Origin: an uncultured Clostridia bacterium
GTDB taxonomy: Bacteria > Bacillota > Clostridia > TANB77 > CAG-508
NCBI GenBank assembly: GCA_948934525.1
Contig: CAQZSK010000021.1
Span: forward strand, 1-21,967
Length of the DNA stretch: 21,967 nucleotides
Direction of reading: 5' to 3'
In this document: positions 7,059-14,476 of the stretch, one piece after another
Layout of the letters: each line of letters starts with the position of its first letter
Position numbering within the stretch: the first letter of the stretch is position 1
Program-made: the position numbers and the translations under genes
The notes under the pieces: generated by a model
Databases searched by the model: none
What the model saw: only the letters and a program-made list of their open reading frames with translations
Told to the model about the DNA's origin: nothing

Positions 7059-8429
7059 TCACTGAATGATTCTTAGTGCTCCACAGAATCTGCCTTTATA
7101 CATTCCATTCAAATCTGAAATGTTTACCTTCATAACTGTACTATCAGCATGAATAAATTTCCCATCACTAATATAAATTCCACAATGCCCACATGGTGCA
7201 CCTGTTACATAGTCAGTTAAATATACAATATCTCCCATTTTCAAATCACTTTGTTTCGTAATTTTCTTACCTTTTCCACTATTATATTGTGATACTGTAT
7301 AATGAGGAAGACTTACTCCGAAATGCTTATACACATACATCGTAAATCCTGAACAGTCAAATGTTCCATTCGAACCGTCTCCGCCCCATACATATTTATA
7401 TCCTAAATACTTTTTAGCATACGCTATTACATCTGTCCCTTTTATACTACTATTAGAATTTGCTGTCTTATCGTTTGTTGTACTTGATGTTTTATTAACA
7501 CTCACATTCTCTACTTTTGTTACATCTTTTTTATCTTCCTCATTTTGTTTATCTGTTCTTGGTTCTACTAAGCTTCTATTTGTAATCTTTTTTGTGTCTG
7601 ATATATAATCTTTTGAAACATATCCTGTATCATTACCAGATTTTACTTTATACCATTTTCCCTCTATCCCTATAATGGTAACTTGTGCATTTAACTTTAA
7701 TGTCTTAATAATACCATAGTTAGTCCCTGCACCTTTTCTCATATTAACTTCTTCTTCACTAATGTATCCTATCTTTTCTGTTTGATTATTATTTTCTTGT
7801 GTTGTTGAAGTATTTGTTGGTTTAGAATTTACTTGTGTAGTAGCTTTAGCATCTTCTAAGCTATTCGTTCTAACCCAACCACTTATTTCATCTGTTTGTA
7901 TATATGACCAACCTGAAGTCTCTGCTATTACAACAACTATCTCATCAGTTTTTGCATCTCCTATATTACTAGAATGGACTAGTGGTAAGATTTTTATCAT
8001 CGCATTTTGTTTCAATTTCTTATTTGTTTGTGTTGATTGCGTATTAGTTGTTGTCGTTTGATTTGTTTGTGTGCTATTATCTTGAATTGTATTATTTTCT
8101 TGTGTTGTTGTATTCATTTGTGTATTTGTCGTATTGGAAGTATTTTGATTATTTGAAACTGCTCCCTGTAATTTTGCATAATCTTTACTTACATACCCCG
8201 TATAATTTTTATACTTTATTTGATACCAATTACCTTTTTCCCCTATATATTCACATTCTACGTTCTCTGATAGTCTAGCAACAACACTTGAAGTTGTTGA
8301 TGCTTCTTTTCTAATATTTACTACTTCACCTGTAATTTTTACAGTAGCTGCATTTGTGTAGGTAGAAATAGACAATAATGTAACTACTGTTAAACTTCCT
8401 GTTAATAGCATCTTTTTCAAACTTTTCAT
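7059..8429 (-). CDS. Secreted SH3b-NlpC/P60 cell-wall hydrolase
   Basis: 456 aa. A signal peptide (MKSLKKMLLTG..., likely cut after TNA, ~residue 27) leads into a bacterial SH3 domain (~30-88, 'VVNIRKEASTTSSVVARL'). A Thr/Asn/Gln-rich linker (~92-135), a second divergent SH3-like segment (~138-195), another SH3b (~222-282, 'VNMRKGAGTNYGIIKTL') and a C-terminal NlpC/P60 domain (~333-456) follow. The cysteine peptidase residues are visible: Cys in 'TFDCSGF' (C359), His in 'CGHCGIY' (about H415) and a third polar residue near 'KFIHAD'. Such enzymes cut peptide crosslinks in peptidoglycan outside the membrane, with SH3b domains binding the wall. ATG at 8427-8429 with an AGAGG about 10 bases upstream. 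It lies 44 bases after the pilin-like gene and 57 before comEC, so these three look like one transcription unit. Confidence 0.9.
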   Translation of the reverse strand: MKSLKKMLLTGSLTVVTLLSISTYTNAATVKITGEVVNIRKEASTTSSVVARLSENVECEYIGEKGNWYQIKYKNYTGYVSKDYAKLQGAVSNNQNTSNTTNTQMNTTTQENNTIQDNSTQTNQTTTTNTQSTQTNKKLKQNAMIKILPLVHSSNIGDAKTDEIVVVIAETSGWSYIQTDEISGWVRTNSLEDAKATTQVNSKPTNTSTTQENNNQTEKIGYISEEEVNMRKGAGTNYGIIKTLKLNAQVTIIGIEGKWYKVKSGNDTGYVSKDYISDTKKITNRSLVEPRTDKQNEEDKKDVTKVENVSVNKTSSTTNDKTANSNSSIKGTDVIAYAKKYLGYKYVWGGDGSNGTFDCSGFTMYVYKHFGVSLPHYTVSQYNSGKGKKITKQSDLKMGDIVYLTDYVTGAPCGHCGIYISDGKFIHADSTVMKVNISDLNGMYKGRFCGALRIIQ

Positions 8430-8473
8430 CTAATAAGAACCTCTTCTCTTCATTTTTTAATTTGCCTCGTATC

Positions 8474-9520
8474 CTATTCATACTTAACTTTCCAGTCAGC
8501 AAACGCTGCTCCATCTTCGTCGTAAAAAACAGGTACCCCCTCTGATACTACAATAATTTTATAGTTTTTATTCTTTTGTATTGTAAGTGATTTTGTGGTT
8601 ACCTCAGCATCTAAAGGTAGATTATAATACCAATATCCACCTTCTCCTAATTTCCATAGTTCATTTGTTTCTCCTTCTGTTTTTACAGAATAAGCCAAAT
8701 CATCTAGGCAAAATATTTTTATTCTCACAAAGCACTTTTGAACCGCTGAAATATTCTTTATAGAAATATTAGCTCCATTTGCAGTTTTTTCTTGATTTTG
8801 CTGAATATCCACTCCATCTGGTTCACCTGAACTATCACCAGCTGCGCATGTTTCAATCCTATAATTATTATTTAAACCAGCAATTACTAAATCATCAGAT
8901 GCATTTACTATACCATTTACTTTATTACTATCATTATACTGGCTTGTAAACTGAAATTCTAATGTATCTATATCTTCGCTAGCAATTAATTCCACTATCT
9001 CTGGTGAAATTAATTTATAACTTGCCTCACTATATACTTGACTAACTGTTATCTTTGTACCAACTGGTAAATCTGCATTAACTAAAATAGATTCTGTCGT
9101 TCCTGCTCTCTTCAAAATAACTGCTGCAATATCCTCAAAAACAATCTCTCCATTATATATTCCTCTAATTGTATACACATTACTAACTGCTCCCAATGTT
9201 TCGTTGTAAAATGCCAAATTACTTATTATATTAATTTTATAATTACGTATATCTTCTTTAGGAATATCTTGTACTCCATCCTTTAACATATTTTCTAGTT
9301 GTTCAAATCCCTCTTGCTCATTTAAAATGGCATCATCCATTTTATTTTTTGCATCTTGTGCTCTCCTAATAATACTATTATCTCCCATTACATAAGTAAT
9401 CGTTATTCCTGCTAAAATCAAAAGAACCACAATGGTTACTACTAAGGCAACTAAAGTAATACCAGTGTTAGTTGTCTTCATCTTTCTAATCTTTTGCATA
9501 CTCAATTTTTCCTTTTTCAT
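8474..9520 (-). CDS. Pilin-like (type IV prepilin N-terminus) exported protein
   Basis: 348 aa. After a basic leader (MKKEKLSMQKIRKMKTTNT) comes G-ITLVALVVTIVVLLILAG, the N-methylation type prepilin segment, then 'NSIIRRAQDAKNKMDDAI', the usual continuation of the pilin helix. Cleavage by a prepilin peptidase before the Ile is inferred. Position 5 of the mature protein is Ala rather than the Glu of major pilins. The ~250-residue remainder is beta-rich with few recognisable motifs; it resembles pilin-like surface proteins that are common in Clostridia rather than a classical competence pilin. ATG at 9518-9520 preceded by AAGGAG. It is the first gene of the probable operon with the NlpC/P60 protein and comEC. 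Confidence 0.7.
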   Translation of the reverse strand: MKKEKLSMQKIRKMKTTNTGITLVALVVTIVVLLILAGITITYVMGDNSIIRRAQDAKNKMDDAILNEQEGFEQLENMLKDGVQDIPKEDIRNYKINIISNLAFYNETLGAVSNVYTIRGIYNGEIVFEDIAAVILKRAGTTESILVNADLPVGTKITVSQVYSEASYKLISPEIVELIASEDIDTLEFQFTSQYNDSNKVNGIVNASDDLVIAGLNNNYRIETCAAGDSSGEPDGVDIQQNQEKTANGANISIKNISAVQKCFVRIKIFCLDDLAYSVKTEGETNELWKLGEGGYWYYNLPLDAEVTTKSLTIQKNKNYKIIVVSEGVPVFYDEDGAAFADWKVKYE

Positions 9521-9560
9521 TTTTTCTCCTTCGTAAACAAATCCTTATATTTTCAAAGAT

Positions 9561-9589
9561 ATTGTATATGTTTTTTGGCTAGTTGTCAA
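9561..9589 (-). promoter_or_regulatory. SigA-type promoter of the pilin-like/NlpC-P60/comEC unit
   Basis: Minus strand -35 TTGACA (9584-9589, perfect), 17-bp spacer, -10 TACAAT (9561-9566). It points to the pilin-like gene, and no other promoter of this quality was seen before comEC. Confidence 0.75.
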
Positions 9590-9621
9590 TGTTTAAGATA
9601 CAAATTCCTTTGCAATATATA

Positions 9622-9662
9622 AAAAAACAAGGTATTATAATCACTCATAATCCTTGTTTTTT
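9622..9662 (-). terminator. Rho-independent terminator after tuf
   Basis: Inverted repeat AAAAAACAAGG/CCTTGTTTTTT (9622-9632 with 9652-9662) with an inner 5-bp extension past a one-base bulge. On the minus strand it ends in a run of T. It closes the str operon 17 bases after the tuf stop. Confidence 0.85.
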
Positions 9663-9678
9663 ATATTTAAGCTATATT

Positions 9679-10881
9679 TTATTCAATAACTTCAGAAACA
9701 ACTCCTGAACCTACTGTACGTCCACCTTCACGAATAGCGAATCTTAATCCGTTTTCAATAGCGATTGGAGTAATAAGTTCGATAGTCATATCTACGTTAT
9801 CACCTGGCATAACCATTTCTGTTCCAGCTTGTAAATCAATAACACCTGTAACGTCTGTTGTTCTGAAATAGAATTGTGGTCTATATCCATTGAAGAATGG
9901 TGTATGACGTCCACCTTCTTCTTTTGTTAAAACGTATACTTGAGCTTTGAATTTTGTATGTGGATGAATTGTTCCAGGTTTAGCTAATACTTGACCTCTT
10001 TCAACTTCATCTCTTTGAGTTCCTCTTAATAGAACACCAATGTTATCTCCTGCTTCTGCTTGATCCATTGTTTTTCTAAACATTTCAACACCAGTAATAA
10101 CTGTTTTAGAAGATTCTTTTGCAAGACCTACAATTTCAACTTCGTCTTGTAATTTTACTTGTCCTCTTTCAACTCTACCAGTAACAACTGTTCCTCTACC
10201 ACTGATTGTCATAACATCTTCAATTGGCATTAAGAATGGTTGATCAATTGGCCTTTCAGGTGTTGGAATATAGCTATCAACTGCATCCATTAATTCTTTC
10301 ATTGGAGCATATACAGCATCATTAGGATCTGTAGCTGTACTTTCTAATACTTTTAATGAAGAACCTTTAACGATTGGAATTTCATCTCCAGGGAAATCAT
10401 AACTTGATAATAAGTCTCTAACTTCCATTTCAACTAATTCTAATAATTCAGGATCATCAACCATATCGCATTTATTTAAGTAAACAACGATATATTTAAC
10501 ACCTACTTGTCTAGCAAGTAAGATATGCTCTCTTGTTTGAGGCATTGGTCCATCAGCTGCTGATACTACTAAGATAGCACCATCCATTTGTGCAGCACCA
10601 GTAATCATATTCTTTACGTAGTCAGCATGTCCTGGGCAGTCAACGTGTGCATAGTGTCTGTTATCTGTTTCATATTCAACGTGAGCTGTATTAATTGTGA
10701 TTCCTCTTTCTCTTTCTTCTGGAGCACCATCGATTTGATCATATGCTTCAAATTGAGCTTTTCCTAATAAGCTTAAGTATTTTGTAATAGCTGCTGTTGT
10801 TGTTGTTTTACCATGGTCAACGTGTCCGATTGTACCAATGTTAACGTGTGGTTTTGTTCTTTCAAATTTTGCTTTAGCCAT
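9679..10881 (-). CDS. tuf: Translation elongation factor Tu
   Basis: 400 aa, the usual length. EF-Tu carries aminoacyl-tRNA to the ribosomal A site and hydrolyses GTP on correct pairing. The GTPase motifs are intact: G1 'GHVDHGKTTT', G3 'DCPGHADYVKNM', G4 'NKCDMVDD', G5 'GSSLK'; domains 2 and 3 follow ('GRGTVVTGRVERG', 'GVEMFRKTMDQAEAGDNIG', 'RFAIREGGRTVGSG'). ATG at 10879-10881 with AGGAGG spaced for strong initiation. It is the last gene of the str operon; the 154-base gap from fusA holds a possible promoter of its own, which is common for tuf. No anomalies seen. Confidence 0.98.
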   Translation of the reverse strand: MAKAKFERTKPHVNIGTIGHVDHGKTTTTAAITKYLSLLGKAQFEAYDQIDGAPEERERGITINTAHVEYETDNRHYAHVDCPGHADYVKNMITGAAQMDGAILVVSAADGPMPQTREHILLARQVGVKYIVVYLNKCDMVDDPELLELVEMEVRDLLSSYDFPGDEIPIVKGSSLKVLESTATDPNDAVYAPMKELMDAVDSYIPTPERPIDQPFLMPIEDVMTISGRGTVVTGRVERGQVKLQDEVEIVGLAKESSKTVITGVEMFRKTMDQAEAGDNIGVLLRGTQRDEVERGQVLAKPGTIHPHTKFKAQVYVLTKEEGGRHTPFFNGYRPQFYFRTTDVTGVIDLQAGTEMVMPGDNVDMTIELITPIAIENGLRFAIREGGRTVGSGVVSEVIE

Positions 10882-10917
10882 TTAAATTTTCCTCCTATTT
10901 TTAAATTTTATTTTTTA

Positions 10918-10945
10918 ATATTAAAGTTAAGTTAGTTATTGGCAA
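10918..10945 (-). promoter_or_regulatory. Possible internal promoter of tuf
   Basis: Minus strand -35 TTGCCA (10940-10945), 16-bp spacer, -10 TAATAT (10918-10923), leaving a short A/T-rich leader before AGGAGG. A second weaker candidate (TTGATT, 17 bp, TAAAAT) lies nearer fusA. Extra tuf transcription independent of fusA is common, but this is only pattern matching. Confidence 0.45.
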
Positions 10946-11035
10946 ATATATAAGCCTTATAAAAAACTCATCTATTCTCCAATTTCACTTGCATTTTATA
11001 CTATTTCTATCATAAAATCAAGTATTTTTTGAAAA

Positions 11036-13120
11036 TTAGTCTTGTTTCTTAGCTCTTGATGCAACAATTGTATCAAATACTGATTTTGGAACTTCTTCAT
11101 AATGGCTTGGTTCCATTGAATAAGTACCTCTTCCTTGTGTTTTTGAACGTAAGTCTGTTGCATATCCAAACATTTCTGATAATGGAATAAATGCTCTAAT
11201 TACTTGGTTTCCTTGAATAGCTTCCATTCCTTCCATTTTACCACGTCTTGAGTTAATATCTCCAATGACGTCTCCCATGTATTCTTCTGGAACTGTTACT
11301 TCAACTTTCATGATTGGCTCTAAAATAACTGATTTAGCTTGTTTACATCCTTCTTTGAATGCCATAGAACCAGCAATCTTAAATGCCATTTCTGAAGAGT
11401 CAACTTCGTGGTAAGAACCATCTACTAATGTAGCTTTAAAGTCAATGACAGGGTAACCTGCTAAAATACCGTTTAAAGAAGCTTCTCTAACACCTTCTTC
11501 GATTGGTTTAATGTATTCTTTTGGAACAGCACCCCCAACGATTTTGCTTTCAAATTCAACTCCACTTCCTGCTTCTAATGGTTCCATCTCTAGCCATACA
11601 TCACCATATTGTCCACGACCACCAGATTGACGGATAAATTTACCTTGTACTTTAACTTTGTTTCTAATAGTTTCTTTGTAAGAAACTTGTGGTTTACCTA
11701 CACTACATTCTACCTTAAATTCTCTTTTTAGACGATCAACAATAATATCTAAGTGTAATTCACCCATACCAGCGATAATAGTTTGACCAGATTCTTGATC
11801 TGTCCAAGTTTTGAAAGTTGGATCTTCTTCAGCAAGTTTTGCTAAAGCAATTCCCATTTTTTCACTATTTGCCTTATCTTTTGGCTCAATAGCAATATCA
11901 ATAACTGGCTCTGGGAATTCCATTGATTCTAGAATAATTGGGTGTGCAGGATCACAAAGTGTATCTCCTGTTCCAACATCTTTTAATCCTACTGCTGCTG
12001 CAATATCACCTGCATATACTTTATCAATATCTTCTCTATGATTTGAGTGCATTAATAGAATTCTTCCCATTCTATCTTTTTTGTCTTTGTTTGCATTTAA
12101 AATTGTTGAACCTGCATCTAATGTACCAGAATATACTCTGAAGAAGCAAATTTTCCCAACAAATGGATCTGTTGCAATTTTGAATGCTAACGCTGAAAAT
12201 GGTTCACTATCAGATGTTTTTCTTTCAGCTTCATTTCCATCCATATCAACACCTTTAATATCTGCAATATCAAGTGGTGATGGCATAAATTCTACAATAT
12301 TATTTAATAATTCTTGTACACCTTTGTTCTTATATGAAGAGCCACAGCATACTGGAACAATTTTATTACCAATCGTTCCAATTCTAAGACCTTTTTTGAT
12401 TTCATCTTCAGATAGTTCTCCACCATCTAAATATTTCATCATTAATTCATCATCTTGTTCTGCTACTGCTTCAATCATGTTTGCTCTTACTTCTTCTGCT
12501 TGAGCTTTTAAATCTTCAGGAATATCACATTCTTCAATTTCTTTTCCTAGATCGTCTTTATGAACAAAAGCTCTCATTTTGATTAAATCTACAACACCTT
12601 TAAAGTTTTCTTCTGCTCCAATTGGTAATTGAACTGGAACCGCATTTGCTTTTAATCTATTTTTTAATTGTTCAACACAAAGCATAAAATCAGCACCAGT
12701 AGTATCCATCTTATTTACATATACCATTCTTGGAACTGAATACTTATCAGCTTGTCTCCAAACTGTTTCTGTTTGTGGTTGAACCCCACCTTTAGCTGCT
12801 AATACTGTAACAGCTCCATCAAGTACTTTTAAAGATCTTTGAACTTCTACAGTAAAGTCTACGTGTCCAGGAGTATCAATGATATTGATACGATGTCCTA
12901 GCCATTGGCAAGTTGTAGCAGCAGAAGTAATTGTAATACCTCTTTCTTGCTCTTGAACCATCCAGTCCATTGTTGCTCCACCATCGTGAACCTCACCAAT
13001 TTTGTGAGTTTTTCCAGTATAGAAAAGTATTCTCTCTGTTGTGGTTGTTTTTCCTGCATCAATGTGAGCCATGATTCCTATATTTCTTGTTTTCTCCAAA
13101 GGAAACTCTCTTCCAGCCAC
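11036..13120 (-). CDS. fusA: Translation elongation factor G
   Basis: 694 aa, typical. EF-G drives GTP-dependent translocation of tRNAs and mRNA and helps recycle ribosomes. Domain I shows 'AHIDAGKTTTTERIL' (G1), 'DTPGHVDFTVEV' (G3) and 'NKMDTTGADF' (G4); domain II follows ('FFRVYSGTLDAGS'), then domains III-V ('GMGELHLDIIVDRLKREF', 'GRGQYGDVWLEMEP', 'DINSRRGKMEG'). GTG at 13118-13120 with GAGGAGG about 9 bases upstream. Third gene of the str operon; the spacer from rpsG contains a GC-rich repeat element. No anomaly in the coding region. Confidence 0.98.
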   Translation of the reverse strand: MAGREFPLEKTRNIGIMAHIDAGKTTTTERILFYTGKTHKIGEVHDGGATMDWMVQEQERGITITSAATTCQWLGHRINIIDTPGHVDFTVEVQRSLKVLDGAVTVLAAKGGVQPQTETVWRQADKYSVPRMVYVNKMDTTGADFMLCVEQLKNRLKANAVPVQLPIGAEENFKGVVDLIKMRAFVHKDDLGKEIEECDIPEDLKAQAEEVRANMIEAVAEQDDELMMKYLDGGELSEDEIKKGLRIGTIGNKIVPVCCGSSYKNKGVQELLNNIVEFMPSPLDIADIKGVDMDGNEAERKTSDSEPFSALAFKIATDPFVGKICFFRVYSGTLDAGSTILNANKDKKDRMGRILLMHSNHREDIDKVYAGDIAAAVGLKDVGTGDTLCDPAHPIILESMEFPEPVIDIAIEPKDKANSEKMGIALAKLAEEDPTFKTWTDQESGQTIIAGMGELHLDIIVDRLKREFKVECSVGKPQVSYKETIRNKVKVQGKFIRQSGGRGQYGDVWLEMEPLEAGSGVEFESKIVGGAVPKEYIKPIEEGVREASLNGILAGYPVIDFKATLVDGSYHEVDSSEMAFKIAGSMAFKEGCKQAKSVILEPIMKVEVTVPEEYMGDVIGDINSRRGKMEGMEAIQGNQVIRAFIPLSEMFGYATDLRSKTQGRGTYSMEPSHYEEVPKSVFDTIVASRAKKQD

Positions 13121-13155
13121 CTTTTTATCCTCCTCTACTATTTTTATTTCTCTAA

Positions 13156-13257
13156 CGGGGACAGAGTTTTTCCCTTAATCTGTCCGCTAGGGATAAGCTC
13201 TGTCCCGCACTGGGTTATCCTATCCATCAGGGATAAGTTCTGCCCCGCGCCGGGTTG
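13156..13257. repeat. GC-rich palindromic repeat element between rpsG and fusA
   Basis: Two imperfect tandem copies of a ~30-base unit 40 bases apart (from 13190 and from 13230; GGGATAAG.TCTG.CCCGC). A third related piece at 13156-13185 forms a 9-bp inverted repeat GGGACAGAG/CTCTGTCCC (13158-13166 with 13198-13206). Base composition is far more GC-rich than the surroundings. Similar 'gggacag...ctgtccc' intergenic elements are scattered in many Clostridia genomes, from memory; the role is unknown. Confidence 0.7.
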
Positions 13258-13258
13258 A

Positions 13259-13729
13259 CTAAAACTTATAATGAGCAAAAGCACGGTTTGCTTCAGCCAT
13301 TTTATGCATATCTTCTTTCTTCTTGAAAGCTCCACCATTTCCAGCTACTGCATCAATGATTTCATTAGCTAGTTTTTCAGCCATAGTTTTTTCATGTCTA
13401 TTTCTAGCATATGTTACAAGCCATCTTAGTCCTAAAGTTTGTCTTCTTTCTGGTCTAATTTCGATTGGTACTTGATATGTTGCACCACCAATTCTTCTTG
13501 CTTTAACTTCAAGAACTGGCATAACATTTTCTAAAGCTGCTTGGAAAACTTCTAGTGGATCTTTTTGCTCTTTTTCTTTAATGATGTCAAATGCATCATA
13601 TACGATTGATTGAGCAACTGTTTTTTTACCATCTAACATAACATTGTTTACTAATTTAGTAACAACTTTGCTATTATAAATTGGATCTGGTAAAACTTCT
13701 CTCTTTGCTATAAATCCTTTTCTTGGCAC
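13259..13729 (-). CDS. rpsG: Small ribosomal subunit protein S7
   Basis: 156 aa, exactly the common bacterial length. S7 binds the 3' major domain of 16S rRNA and nucleates assembly of the 30S head. Family sequences visible: 'MPRKGFIAKREVLPDPIYNS', 'VTKLVNNVMLDGKKTVA', 'GGATYQVPIEIRPERRQTLG', 'RWLVTYARNR' and 'KKEDMHKMAEANRAFAHY'. GTG at 13727-13729 with GGAGGG upstream. Second gene of the str operon. In E. coli S7 represses its own operon through the rpsL-rpsG spacer; the spacer here is also structured. Confidence 0.98.
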   Translation of the reverse strand: MPRKGFIAKREVLPDPIYNSKVVTKLVNNVMLDGKKTVAQSIVYDAFDIIKEKEQKDPLEVFQAALENVMPVLEVKARRIGGATYQVPIEIRPERRQTLGLRWLVTYARNRHEKTMAEKLANEIIDAVAGNGGAFKKKEDMHKMAEANRAFAHYKF

Positions 13730-13754
13730 TATTCTTCCCTCCTTTTTGTAGTTT

Positions 13755-13841
13755 CATACCATTTTGTATGATAGGTACTCTGAAAAGCTTGACTCGCTTT
13801 TCCGTATAGTGCTATATAATCTATTCTAAATTTAAGTACCT
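13755..13841 (-). promoter_or_regulatory. Structured rpsL-rpsG intercistronic region
   Basis: Nested inverted repeats in the 166-base spacer: an outer AGGTACT/AGTACCT (13773-13779 with 13835-13841), an inner GAAAAGC/GCTTTTC (13782-13788 with 13796-13802), and a separate CATAC/GTATG hairpin (13755-13759 with 13766-13770) closer to the rpsG ribosome binding site. It could be an S7-binding translational control element by analogy with E. coli. That is inference only. Confidence 0.4.
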
Positions 13842-13895
13842 TAATTTAGTAATGTATTATTAGCACCTTTTTCTACTAAGAACCATTTCTATGTC

Positions 13896-14309
13896 TTATT
13901 TCTTAGGTTTTTTAGCTCCATATTTAGAGCGAGCTTGCATTCTATCTTTAACACCTGCTGTATCTAATGTTCCTCTGATAATATGATATCTAACACCTGG
14001 AAGGTCTTTTACTCTTCCACCTCTGATAAGAACAACACTGTGCTCTTGTAAGTTGTGTCCAATACCTGGTATATATGAAGTAACTTCATATCCATTAGAT
14101 AGTCTTACTCTGGCTACTTTTCTCAAAGCAGAGTTTGGCTTTTTAGGTGTTACAGTTTTTACAACAGTACATACACCTCTTTTTTGTGGTGCTCTGTTAT
14201 TAGTAACTCTTTTATTCATAGAGTTATATCCATGTTGTAATGCTGGTGCTGTTGATTTTGTTGTAGAACTTTTTCTACCTTTTCTTACTAATTGGTTAAT
14301 GGTTGGCAC
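13896..14309 (-). CDS. rpsL: Small ribosomal subunit protein S12
   Basis: 137 aa, the usual length in Clostridia, including the ~13-residue N-terminal insertion. S12 lies at the 30S decoding centre and affects accuracy. Family sequences: 'MPTINQLVRKGRKS', 'PQKRGVCTVVKTVTPKKPNS', 'EVTSYIPGIGHNLQEHSVVL' and 'RGGRVKDLPGVRYHIIRG'. The lysine of 'TPKKPNSALRK' where streptomycin-resistance changes arise is unaltered. GTG at 14307-14309 with AGAGGTG upstream. First gene of the str operon, behind a ~110-base leader containing a long hairpin. Confidence 0.98.
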   Translation of the reverse strand: MPTINQLVRKGRKSSTTKSTAPALQHGYNSMNKRVTNNRAPQKRGVCTVVKTVTPKKPNSALRKVARVRLSNGYEVTSYIPGIGHNLQEHSVVLIRGGRVKDLPGVRYHIIRGTLDTAGVKDRMQARSKYGAKKPKK

Positions 14310-14381
14310 TTAAATTTCACCTCTTTTCAAAAATATATTGATTGTTTTCACTATTACTTTTTTATTACAATAATACGAAAA

Positions 14382-14421
14382 CCGTTAGTGAAATATGCTT
14401 TTACATACTTTACACTAACGG
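14382..14421 (-). promoter_or_regulatory. 5' leader hairpin of the str operon (attenuator or terminator-like)
   Basis: CCGTTAGTG/CACTAACGG (14382-14390 with 14413-14421), extended inward past small bulges by AAA/TTT and TATG/CATA around a 6-base loop. On the minus strand it is followed by TTTTCGTATT. It begins right at the transcription start expected from the promoter at 14427-14455, so it would be the 5' end of the str mRNA: an attenuator, an r-protein leader or a stability hairpin. It may also end transcripts from the upstream coiled-coil gene. Confidence 0.6.
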
Positions 14422-14426
14422 CTTCT

Positions 14427-14455
14427 ATTTTATCATTTTTTTAATCCAAAGTCAA
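14427..14455 (-). promoter_or_regulatory. SigA-type promoter of the str operon
   Basis: Minus strand -35 TTGACT (14450-14455), 17-bp spacer, TGA-TAAAAT extended -10 (14427-14432), 22 bases past the stop of the upstream gene. The only strong promoter seen ahead of rpsL. Confidence 0.75.
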
Positions 14456-14476
14456 TATAAAGATTAAATTTTGTGG

